The translations under genes and the position numbers were made by a program. Source: Streptomyces cellostaticus (GTDB taxonomy: Bacteria; Actinomycetota; Actinomycetes; Streptomycetales; Streptomycetaceae). Taken from it: DNA of 64,000 nucleotides. The notes under the pieces are model-generated. The model worked only from the letters and a program-made list of their open reading frames with translations, made no database searches and was not told where the DNA came from. Below, piece after piece: positions 57,173 through 64,000 of the stretch. The first letter of the stretch is position 1; each line of letters begins with the position of its first letter. The stretch is taken from assembly GCF_001513965.1 (NCBI RefSeq), contig NZ_KQ948027.1:190992-254991 (forward strand), read 5' to 3'.

Positions 57173-57501
57173 GCTTGGTGAGCGGATTGGCCGAAGTGAC
57201 GGACGCGGATTTCGAGGCGGAGGTGATCGGCGCGGACCTTCCGGTGCTGGTGCAGTTCACGGCCGACTGGTGCGGGCCGTGCCGGCAGCTGGCGCCGGTG
57301 CTGAAGGACATCGCCTTCGAGGAGGGCGACCGGCTGAAGATCGTCCAGCTGGACGTGGACCGGAATCCCGGTACGACGGTGGCCTACGGTGTGCTGTCGA
57401 CGCCGACGCTCATGGTCTTCCGGGACGGTGAGCCCGTGCGGTCGATGGTGGGCGCCCGGCCCAAGCGGCGGCTGCTGGAGGAACTGGCCGACGTGCTGTA
57501 A
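57169..57501 (+). CDS. trxA: Thioredoxin
   Basis: A 110-residue thioredoxin starting GTG 57169 after GGGAGGG. Active site FTADWCGPCRQLAPVLKDIA has a true CGPC, followed by VDRNPGTTVAYGVLSTPTLM with the cis-proline. It reduces disulfides in cytoplasmic proteins with electrons from thioredoxin reductase. Coexpressed with a cysteine-containing MerR, which suggests induction by thiol stress. A terminator follows at 57521. Confidence 0.92.
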   Translation: MSLVSGLAEVTDADFEAEVIGADLPVLVQFTADWCGPCRQLAPVLKDIAFEEGDRLKIVQLDVDRNPGTTVAYGVLSTPTLMVFRDGEPVRSMVGARPKRRLLEELADVL

Positions 57502-57520
57502 AGCGGAGCCGCCCACGAAA

Positions 57521-57552
57521 AAATCCCCTGAGCAATTGCGCTCGGGGGATTT
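57521..57552 (+). terminator. Terminator after the MerR-thioredoxin operon
   Basis: AAATCCCC-TGAGC and GCTC-GGGGGATTT pair around a short AATT-containing loop, followed by CTG. AT ends on the stem make it an efficient intrinsic terminator. Confidence 0.8.
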
Positions 57553-57640
57553 CTGTGCGTATATTCAGTGGTTCGCGACTTCAATTCAAATGAGTCGCAA
57601 AGAAGTTCAGTGAGCACAGTATATCCGGGCGGGAGCGGAA

Positions 57641-59896
57641 TTGTCAAACACCGAATTTCCAGACGATGAATTGCGGCACGAGCAGGAATTCATCGACGGA
57701 CTGTACGCGCGCGTGGACGTTCTGCTCGGAGAGGCCGAGACCTCGGTCACGGACGCGCTCGCCCAGGGTGACAAGCCCATGCAGGCGCGGCTGGAGCGGG
57801 ACATCCTGGTCGCCGAGCGCTCGGGGCTGCTCGCCGCCCTGAACGCCGTCGACGGCTCGCTCTGCTTCGGCCGGATCGACCTCGCCGACGGCGCCGTCCA
57901 CCACATCGGCCGGATCGGGCTGCGCGAGGACGACGCCCAGCGCACCCCGGTCCTCATCGACTGGCGGGCCGACGTCGCCCGCCCCTTCTACCTGGCCACC
58001 GGTCACACCCCGATGGGCCTGCGCCGCCGCCGGCACATCTCCACCGACGACCGGACCGTCACCTCCCTGCACGACGAGTTCCTCGACCTCGGCGACACCA
58101 CCCGCACCGGCCACGAGGATCCCACCGGGGACGCCGTGCTGCTGGCCGCACTCAACTCCGCGCGCACCGGCCGGATGAACGACATCGTGCAGACCATCCA
58201 GGCCGAGCAGGACGAGATCATCCGCGCGCCGCACCGCGGGGTGCTGGTGGTGGAGGGCGGACCCGGCACCGGCAAGACCGCGGTCGCCCTGCACCGGGCG
58301 GCCTATCTCCTCTACGAGCACCGCGAGCTGCTGGCCCGCCGCGCCGTGCTCATCGTCGGCCCCAATCCCGCCTTCCTCGGCTACATCGGCGAGGTGCTGC
58401 CCTCCCTGGGCGAGACCGGCGTGCTGCTGGCCACGGTCGGCGAGCTGTTCCCCGGCGTGAAGGCCGCCGCCGCCGACACCCCCGAGGCGGCCGCCGTGAA
58501 GGGCCGCGCCGACATGGCCGACGTGCTCGCCGCGGTCGTACGGGACCGGCAGGCCCTGCCCGATCCGGTCATCGCGATCGAGCACGACCGCGAGGTCCTG
58601 ATGCTGGACGACGGTCTCGTGAGCGTCGCCCGCGAGCGCACCCGCGCCGCCAAGCTGCCGCACAACGCGTCCCGTGAGTACTTCGAGGGTCACATCCTCA
58701 ACACGCTCACCGAGCTGTACGCCGAGCGCGTGGGCACCGACCCGTACGACGGCAGCAGCCTGCTGGACGCCTCCGACGTCACGCAGATCCGCGACGAACT
58801 CGCCGAGAACCCCGAAGTCTGGTCGGCCGTCGACCAGTTGTGGCCCCGGATCACGCCGCAGCGGCTGGTCGCGGACTTCCTCGCGGAACCGGAGGGATAC
58901 GTGTCCCAGGCGGACGCCGAGGCGATCCGCCGCCCGGTGACCCGGTCCTGGACCGTCGCCGACGTGCCCCTGCTGGACGAGGCCGCCGAACTCCTCGGCG
59001 AGGACGACCGGCTGGCCCGTGCCCGCGCCGACCGGGAACGCGAGACCCAGGTCGCCTACGCCCAGGGCGTCCTGGACGTGTCGTACGCCTCCCGTACCTA
59101 CGAGTTCGAGGACAAGGAGGACGATGACCCGGACGCCTCGGAGGTCCTCTCCGCCCACGACATCATCGACGCCGAGCGGTTCGCCGAGCGGCAGGAGGAG
59201 GCCGACCACCGCAGCGCCGCCGAGCGGGCCGCGGCCGACCGGACCTGGGCCTTCGGTCACATCATCGTGGACGAGGCGCAGGAGCTGTCGCCGATGGCGT
59301 GGCGGCTGCTGATGCGACGCAGCCCGACCCGGTCCATGACCTTGGTCGGCGACCCGGCGCAGACCGCGGAGGCGGCCGGCGTCGGCTCCTGGGAGGACAT
59401 CCTCGCCCCCTATGCCGAGGACCGCTGGGAGCACACCCGGCTGGGTGTCAACTACCGCACCCCGTCCGAGATCATGGACCTGGCCGCGGCCGTGGTCCGC
59501 GCCGAGAACCCGGACTTCGAGCCGCCCAGTTCGGTGCGTTCGACCGGGGTACGGCCCTGGGTGCGCGACGCGGGCGACGACCTGCCCGGCGCGGTCGCCG
59601 AGGCGGTCGCCGAACTCACCCCCGCCGAGGGCCGGCTCGCGGTTGTCGCCCCGCGCGACTTGCATCGCCGCCTGGCGGCCCGGCTCGACGGCGTCACGGC
59701 GGGCACCGAGCCCGACCTGGCACAGGCGGTTGTCCTCCTCGACCCCCGGCAGTCGAAGGGCCTGGAGTTCGACTCGGTCCTGGTGGTCGAGCCGGGCCGC
59801 TACGGCACCAGCGACCTGTACGTGGCCCTGACCCGGGCCACGCAACGGCTCGGGGTGCTGTACACCGGGGAGCTGCCGGAGGCGCTGGCTGGGTAG
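57641..59896 (+). CDS. helD: HelD-type helicase-like RNA polymerase factor
   Basis: A 751-residue superfamily 1 ATPase of the HelD type, which removes or recycles stalled RNA polymerase rather than unwinding DNA. The N-terminal coiled coil (DELRHEQEFIDGLYARVDVL) is followed by Walker A GGPGTGKTAVALHRAAYLLY (about residues 207-226). The DEAQ box (VDEAQELSPMAWRLLMRRSP), TLVGDPAQT and NYRTPSEIM are present, and the C-terminal motif VI is VALTRATQRL. TTG 57641 follows GGGAGCGGAA in an unusually AT-rich leader. Some actinobacterial HelD proteins protect against rifampicin. Confidence 0.9.
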   Translation: MSNTEFPDDELRHEQEFIDGLYARVDVLLGEAETSVTDALAQGDKPMQARLERDILVAERSGLLAALNAVDGSLCFGRIDLADGAVHHIGRIGLREDDAQRTPVLIDWRADVARPFYLATGHTPMGLRRRRHISTDDRTVTSLHDEFLDLGDTTRTGHEDPTGDAVLLAALNSARTGRMNDIVQTIQAEQDEIIRAPHRGVLVVEGGPGTGKTAVALHRAAYLLYEHRELLARRAVLIVGPNPAFLGYIGEVLPSLGETGVLLATVGELFPGVKAAAADTPEAAAVKGRADMADVLAAVVRDRQALPDPVIAIEHDREVLMLDDGLVSVARERTRAAKLPHNASREYFEGHILNTLTELYAERVGTDPYDGSSLLDASDVTQIRDELAENPEVWSAVDQLWPRITPQRLVADFLAEPEGYVSQADAEAIRRPVTRSWTVADVPLLDEAAELLGEDDRLARARADRERETQVAYAQGVLDVSYASRTYEFEDKEDDDPDASEVLSAHDIIDAERFAERQEEADHRSAAERAAADRTWAFGHIIVDEAQELSPMAWRLLMRRSPTRSMTLVGDPAQTAEAAGVGSWEDILAPYAEDRWEHTRLGVNYRTPSEIMDLAAAVVRAENPDFEPPSSVRSTGVRPWVRDAGDDLPGAVAEAVAELTPAEGRLAVVAPRDLHRRLAARLDGVTAGTEPDLAQAVVLLDPRQSKGLEFDSVLVVEPGRYGTSDLYVALTRATQRLGVLYTGELPEALAG

Positions 59897-59940
59897 ATCA
59901 GCCGGCACGTCAGCCCCTCCGGCGTTTGAGGAGCGGGGGG

Positions 59941-59961
59941 CCAGGGGGCAGAGCCCCCTGG
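59941..59961. terminator. Bidirectional hairpin between helD and glgB
   Basis: CCAGGGGGC and GCCCCCTGG pair perfectly around AGA, with a further GGGGCGGAGCCCC dyad at 59971. It lies between convergent genes and belongs to the GC-rich intergenic hairpins common in Streptomyces. Confidence 0.65.
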
Positions 59962-60022
59962 CGGGGTCGAAGGGGCGGAGCCCCTGGGGACGGGACGGGC
60001 AGGGGCGGCGGGGGCGAGAAAC

Positions 60023-62350
60023 CTACGCCGGCCGCAGCCACACCGTCGCCAGGGGCGGCAGCGTCAGCCTGATGCTCGCCGGACGGCCATGGGCGCCCTG
60101 CGGCTCCGGTTTGACCGGATGGGGGTGGACCACGCCCCCGCCGCCGTAGCGTGCCGCGTCGGTGTTCAGCGCCTCCAGCCAGGCCGGGACGTCCTCGGGC
60201 ACACCGATGCGGTACCCGTGCCGGACCACCGGGGACAGGTGGGAGACGGCCAGCAGCGGGTTGCCGTCGGCGTCCAGGCGCAGGAACGCGAAGACGTTGT
60301 CGTCCGCCGCGTCGCCCACGATCCACTGGAAGCCCGCCGGGTCGGTGTCCCGCTGCCACAGGGCCGGGGTCGTGCGGTACAGAGCGTTCAGGTCCCGTAC
60401 GAGATCCCGCACGCCCCGGTGGTCGGCCTCGGCGCCGTAGGACGGGTCGAGCAGCCACCAGTCCGGGCCGTGCGCCTCGGACCACTCGGCACCCTGGGCG
60501 AACTCCTGCCCCATGAACAGCAGTTGCTTGCCGGGATGGGCCCACATGAAGCCGAGGTAGGCGCGGTGGTCGGCCCGCTGCTGCCACCAGTCGCCCGGCA
60601 TCTTCGAGACGAGGGACCGCTTGCCGTGCACGACCTCGTCGTGGGAGATGGGCAGGACGTAGTTCTCGCTGTACGCGTACACCATCGAGAAGGTCATCTC
60701 GTGGTGGTGGTACTTGCGGTGCACCGGCTCATGGGCCATGTACTCCAGCGAGTCGTGCATCCAGCCCATGTTCCACTTCAGGCCGAAGCCGAGCCCGCCG
60801 AAGCCGCTGGGCCCCTTGTGATGGGTGGGGCGCGTGACGCCGTCCCAGGCCGTCGACTCCTCGGCGATGGTCACCACGCCCGGGCAGCGCCGGTAGACGG
60901 TGGCGTTCATCTCCTGCAGGAAGGCCACCGCGTCCAGGTTCTCCCGGCCGCCGTGCTCGTTCGGCGCCCACTGGCCCGGCTCGCGCGAGTAGTCGAGGTA
61001 GAGCATCGAGGCGACGGCGTCCACGCGCAGCCCGTCGATGTGGAACTCCTCGCACCAGTACACGGCGTTCGCCACCAGGAAGTTGCGCACCTCGCGGCGG
61101 CCGAAGTCGAACTCCAGGGTGCCCCAGTCGGGATGGGCGGCCCGCAGCGGATCGTGGTGCTCGTACAGCGGGCGCCCGTCGAACTCGGCCAGCGCCCACT
61201 CGTCGCGCGGGAAGTGCGCGGGGACCCAGTCCATCAGGACGCCGATGCCGGCCTGGTGCAGCCGGTCCACCAGGTACTTGAAGTCGTCCGGGGTGCCGAG
61301 GCGGGCCGTCGGGGCGTAGAAGCCGGTGACCTGGTAGCCCCAGGAGCCGCCGAAGGGGTGCTCGGCGACCGGCATCAGCTCCACATGGGTGAAGCCCGTC
61401 TCCGAGACGTACGAGGGCAGTTGGTCGGCCAGCTGCCGGTAGGTCAGGCCGGGGCGCCAGGACGGCAGGTGGACCTCGTACACGGAGAGCGGCGCCTCGT
61501 GCACGGGAGTGTCGCCGCGCCGGGCCAGCCACTCGGCGTCACCCCACTCGTGGTGCGAGGCGTGCACGATCGAGGACGTCGCGGGCGGGACCTCCGTGCG
61601 GCGGGCCAGCGGGTCGGCGCGCAGGGTGCGTGAGCCGTCCGGGCGGGTGATCTCGAACTTGTACAGCTCGCCCTCACCGATGCCGGGCACGAACAGCTCC
61701 CACACCCCCGAGGAGCCGAGTGAGCGCATCGGACACCCGGTCGCGTCCCAGAAGTTGAAGCTCCCCGCGACCCGCACGCCCCGCGCGTTCGGCGCCCACA
61801 CGGAGAACCGGGTGCCGGTCACGCCCTGGTGGGTCATGACGTGCGCGCCGAGCACCTGCCACAGCTGCTCGTGCCGGCCCTCGCCGACCAGGTGCAGGTC
61901 CAGTTCGCCGAGCGTGGGCAGGAAGCGGTAGGCGTCCTCGGTCTCGTGGACGGTGCCGTCGTACGTCACGAGCAGCCGGTAGGCGGGGGCCTCGGTCAGC
62001 GGGAGCAGCGCGGAGAAGAAGCCGTCGCCGTCGTCGTGCAGCTCCGCCCGCAGGTCGCCCAGGACCACGGTGACCGCCTGCGCGTACGGGCGGAAGACCC
62101 GGAAGGCGACCGAGCCGGGGACCGGATGGGCGCCGAGGACGGAGTGCGGATCGTGGTGGGTGCCGTGGCGCAGCCGCTCACGGTCGGCGGCAGGCACGGC
62201 AGGCGAGACATCAACCGTCTGCCGTGGCACCCTCTTGGACACCTTCGCCTTCCCGGGGACCTCCTGTGCCGGCACCTTCTTGGCGGCGGTCTTCTTCTTG
62301 ACCGTGGTGTCCTTCTTGGCCGCGGATTCCTTCTTGGCCTTGGGGGTCAC
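60023..62350 (-). CDS. glgB: 1,4-alpha-glucan branching enzyme GlgB
   Basis: A 775-residue GH13 branching enzyme that introduces alpha-1,6 branches in glycogen-like glucan. A Lys/Ala-rich tail (about 1-45) precedes CBM48-like domains. The catalytic barrel has HFPRDEWAL, nucleophile Asp in HIDGLRVDAVAS, acid Glu in VVTIAEEST and LPISHDEVVHGKRSLV. GTG 62350 follows AGGAGG and overlaps the mak stop (GTGA), so the three genes treS-mak-glgB form one operon. The tail is longer than in E. coli GlgB. Confidence 0.95.
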   Translation of the reverse strand: MTPKAKKESAAKKDTTVKKKTAAKKVPAQEVPGKAKVSKRVPRQTVDVSPAVPAADRERLRHGTHHDPHSVLGAHPVPGSVAFRVFRPYAQAVTVVLGDLRAELHDDGDGFFSALLPLTEAPAYRLLVTYDGTVHETEDAYRFLPTLGELDLHLVGEGRHEQLWQVLGAHVMTHQGVTGTRFSVWAPNARGVRVAGSFNFWDATGCPMRSLGSSGVWELFVPGIGEGELYKFEITRPDGSRTLRADPLARRTEVPPATSSIVHASHHEWGDAEWLARRGDTPVHEAPLSVYEVHLPSWRPGLTYRQLADQLPSYVSETGFTHVELMPVAEHPFGGSWGYQVTGFYAPTARLGTPDDFKYLVDRLHQAGIGVLMDWVPAHFPRDEWALAEFDGRPLYEHHDPLRAAHPDWGTLEFDFGRREVRNFLVANAVYWCEEFHIDGLRVDAVASMLYLDYSREPGQWAPNEHGGRENLDAVAFLQEMNATVYRRCPGVVTIAEESTAWDGVTRPTHHKGPSGFGGLGFGLKWNMGWMHDSLEYMAHEPVHRKYHHHEMTFSMVYAYSENYVLPISHDEVVHGKRSLVSKMPGDWWQQRADHRAYLGFMWAHPGKQLLFMGQEFAQGAEWSEAHGPDWWLLDPSYGAEADHRGVRDLVRDLNALYRTTPALWQRDTDPAGFQWIVGDAADDNVFAFLRLDADGNPLLAVSHLSPVVRHGYRIGVPEDVPAWLEALNTDAARYGGGGVVHPHPVKPEPQGAHGRPASIRLTLPPLATVWLRPA

Positions 62351-63750
62351 GAACGAGCCTCCTGGTCGGGCAGGGAGAGACGGCGCACCGCACTCAGCGG
62401 CACCGGCAGCCAGTCGGGGCGGTGGCGGGCCTCGTAGACCACCTCGTAGATGGCCTTGTCGGTCTCATAGGCGCGCAGCAGCACGGGGTCGGTACGCGGG
62501 TCGCGGCCGGTGACGTCCGCGTACCCGGAGCAGTAGGCGGCCCGGCAGCCGTGCGCCCACTGCGGCGCGGGCGGGCTCGCCGAGAGGGCGGCGTAGTCGA
62601 AGGAGCGCAGCATCCCGGCGATGTCCCGCACCGCAGGCTGCGGCAGGCGCCGCTCGGCCAGCGGCCGGGCCGGCTCGCCCTCGAAGTCGATCAGCGACCA
62701 CGGGCCGGACGGCGGGCGCAGGCACTGGCCGAGGTGCAGATCGCCGTGGATGCGCTGGGCGGTCCAGGTGCGCCCCTCGGCCGCGAGGCCCGCCAGTGCC
62801 GTGAAGGCGGAGCGCAGCCCGCTCTCGTACGGCCGCAGCGCGGGCACCGCCTGGACGGCCGCCTCCAGCCGCTCGGTCATGCCGTCCACCAGCAGCCGCA
62901 GCTGGGCCTGGCCCAGCGTGACCGTGGGCAGGGCCTGGGCGAGGGCGGAGTGCACCTCGGCGGTGGCCCGGCCCAGCGCCCGGGCCTCGGCGACGAAGTC
63001 CTCCCCCTTGGCCAGTTCGCGCAGCGCCAGCTCCCAGCCGTCACTCGCGCCGCTCACGAACGGCTGGAGTACGGCCAGGGCGTACGACTGCGCGTCCAGC
63101 TCGGCATGGAGCCATGCCGTCGGCGCGGGCACCCGGGCGCAGCCCGCGCGCGCCAGGGCGAGCGGTAGCTCCAGGTCGGGGTTGACGCCGGGCACGACCC
63201 GGCGCAGCAGCTTCAGGATGAACGTATCGCCGTAGACGATCGAGGAGTTGGACTGCTCGGCGGTCATCAGCCGGGCCACGAGTCCGTCCCGGATCTCCTG
63301 GCGCCGGTCCCGTTCGAAACGGAGCCCGCCGATGCGTGCCTGGGTGCGCAGGGCTTCCAGGAGCACCTCGGCGGGCCGGGGGTCGTACAGGGCCTCGTAC
63401 ACCGTGCGTCCGGCGAGTGGCCCCCGTGTCACGTGTCCGATCAGCGCGGGCGCCAGCCGGGGCGGCAGCGCCTCGCGCACTCCTATCAGCAGCTGGTAGC
63501 AGTCGCCGGGGTGCGGTGGAGCGCCCAGCACGGGCGGCTGGTGGACGCGCAGAAGCAGGTGGTACAGGCCCAGCCGGCCTTCACAGGGCAGCAGTTCGGT
63601 GGCGGCCAGCGGGGTGAACCCGGTGACCGGACGTCCCTTGCCCGCGAACCAGCGCTGCCTCGGCAGCCACTCGCGCAACAGGGGTTGGAGCGAAGCGAGG
63701 AGGTGACCGGTCGTACCGGTGGTGCCGGAGGGGGTGAGCGCTTCCGCCAT
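62347..63750 (-). CDS. mak: Maltokinase
   Basis: A 467-residue maltokinase (maltose + ATP to maltose 1-phosphate), the second step of the GlgE pathway. An N-terminal cap (LREWLPRQRWFAGKGRPVTG) is followed by an aminoglycoside-phosphotransferase-like fold with Brenner motif RIHGDLHLGQCL and metal-binding IDFEGEPA. ATG 63750 is chosen; GTG 63759 three codons upstream sits closer to AAAGGA and is a real alternative. Its product is the substrate of GlgE, and TreS (upstream) supplies maltose. Confidence 0.93.
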   Translation of the reverse strand: MAEALTPSGTTGTTGHLLASLQPLLREWLPRQRWFAGKGRPVTGFTPLAATELLPCEGRLGLYHLLLRVHQPPVLGAPPHPGDCYQLLIGVREALPPRLAPALIGHVTRGPLAGRTVYEALYDPRPAEVLLEALRTQARIGGLRFERDRRQEIRDGLVARLMTAEQSNSSIVYGDTFILKLLRRVVPGVNPDLELPLALARAGCARVPAPTAWLHAELDAQSYALAVLQPFVSGASDGWELALRELAKGEDFVAEARALGRATAEVHSALAQALPTVTLGQAQLRLLVDGMTERLEAAVQAVPALRPYESGLRSAFTALAGLAAEGRTWTAQRIHGDLHLGQCLRPPSGPWSLIDFEGEPARPLAERRLPQPAVRDIAGMLRSFDYAALSASPPAPQWAHGCRAAYCSGYADVTGRDPRTDPVLLRAYETDKAIYEVVYEARHRPDWLPVPLSAVRRLSLPDQEARS

Positions 63751-63843
63751 GGGCGTCACGTCCTTTCCCCGGGTCGTCGGGGTGTGAGAGATGCGTGCCC
63801 CGGGTGGGGCGGCGGAAACCGCCGGCCGCCCCACCCGGCCGGG

Positions 63844-64000
63844 CTACGCCGCGTCCCGGCGCAGCCGGAACCAGTAGAAGCCGTGCCCCGCCAGGGTCAG
63901 CAGGTACGGCAGTTCGCCGATCGCGGGGAACCGCACCCCGCCGAACAGCTCGACCGGATGCCGCCCCGTGAACCGCCTCAGGTCCAGCTCCGTGGGCTGC
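63844..64000 (-). CDS. treS: Trehalose synthase TreS, C-terminal end only
   Basis: The last 51 codons of a gene that begins beyond the window. The residues LRRFTGRHPVELFGGVRFPA, then IGELPYLLTLAGHGFYWFRL, match the C-terminal beta domain of TreS, which interconverts trehalose and maltose. The stop is TAG 63846-63844. It lies 93 bp upstream of mak, and the pairing with mak and glgB supports the assignment. Confidence 0.85.
   Translation of the reverse strand, partial: QPTELDLRRFTGRHPVELFGGVRFPAIGELPYLLTLAGHGFYWFRLRRDAA

Noticed and set aside
57644..59908. Long open frame (754 codons) antisense to helD
   Set aside because: It mirrors the helD gene, has no family motif, and arises from GC-rich third positions of the real gene.
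60089..61633. 514-codon frame antisense to glgB
   Set aside because: Composition is that of a shadow frame; GlgB motifs on the other strand are unmistakable.
1..64000. tRNA, rRNA, insertion sequences or integrase genes
   Set aside because: No cloverleaf, rRNA segment, transposase motif or terminal inverted repeats with target duplication were seen, although an island is suspected at 38.9-54.3 kb.

Overview
The window is high-GC chromosomal DNA from a Streptomyces or very close relative. This rests on GC-rich third codon positions, many GTG and some TTG starts, chains of ATGA/GTGA stop-start overlaps, leaderless-type promoters, Streptomyces-typical families (DUF397, DUF5753 regulators, DUF6230/DUF6114, TreS-Mak-GlgB), and isobutyryl-CoA mutase IcmA. 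No rRNA, tRNA, CRISPR array, integrase or insertion sequence was seen. From memory, the housekeeping gene order (icmA, thioredoxin/TPR, pyk, ackA-pta, pfkA, sugar ABC, citAB-type two-component system, MerR-thioredoxin, HelD, glgB-mak-treS) is the one known in S. coelicolor; no alignment was run.

Layout. 1-2.0 kb: three tandem AIM24 genes. 2.2-5.1 kb: DUF3817 and thiamine-binding genes, then a self-regulated SRPBCC-DUF4166-TetR operon. 5.1-10.1 kb: ArsR-type regulator divergent from an MFS exporter, MarR, DUF3817, icmA. 10.2-15.3 kb: TetR, CnoX-like thioredoxin, a 620-bp dyad-rich gap and a DUF6230-DUF6114-secreted-protein operon. 15.4-25.4 kb: central metabolism (pyk, ackA, pta, pfkA) and a sugar ABC importer with a DasR-like site. 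25.5-31.2 kb: a divergent pair of NB-ARC/TPR (NLR-like STAND) genes, each translationally coupled to a small partner gene. 31.0-34.9 kb: CitAB-type two-component system and DctA transporter. 35.0-38.8 kb: TetR/MFS drug-efflux pair, DUF2127 protein and a remnant of an AAA+ ATPase. 39.0-54.3 kb: an accessory type VII secretion (T7SS) island with small helical substrates, a nuclease-tailed toxin, a putative immunity gene, a WhiJ-type regulatory block and a core of EccD, a ParA/MinD-like ATPase, EccC and DUF6177. 54.3-64 kb: aldo/keto reductase, epimerase, Lrp, MerR-thioredoxin, HelD, and the glycogen/trehalose genes glgB, mak and treS (cut by the window end).

How the genes work together. Pyk, Pta, AckA and PfkA form a glycolysis/overflow block. 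IcmA interconverts isobutyryl- and n-butyryl-CoA and may be controlled by a palindrome over its promoter. GlgB, Mak and TreS belong to the GlgE pathway of alpha-glucan synthesis. The two most unusual systems are (i) the divergent NLR-like locus, where a nucleosidase-fold protein and one NLR share a short glycine-rich motif resembling bacterial amyloid signalling motifs, suggesting a conflict or programmed-cell-death module, and (ii) the compact T7SS, which lacks a visible mycosin, EccB or EccE, lies downstream of an XRE-DUF5753/DUF397 pair with a perfect 20-bp palindrome, and has an in-frame amber codon in its MinD-like gene.
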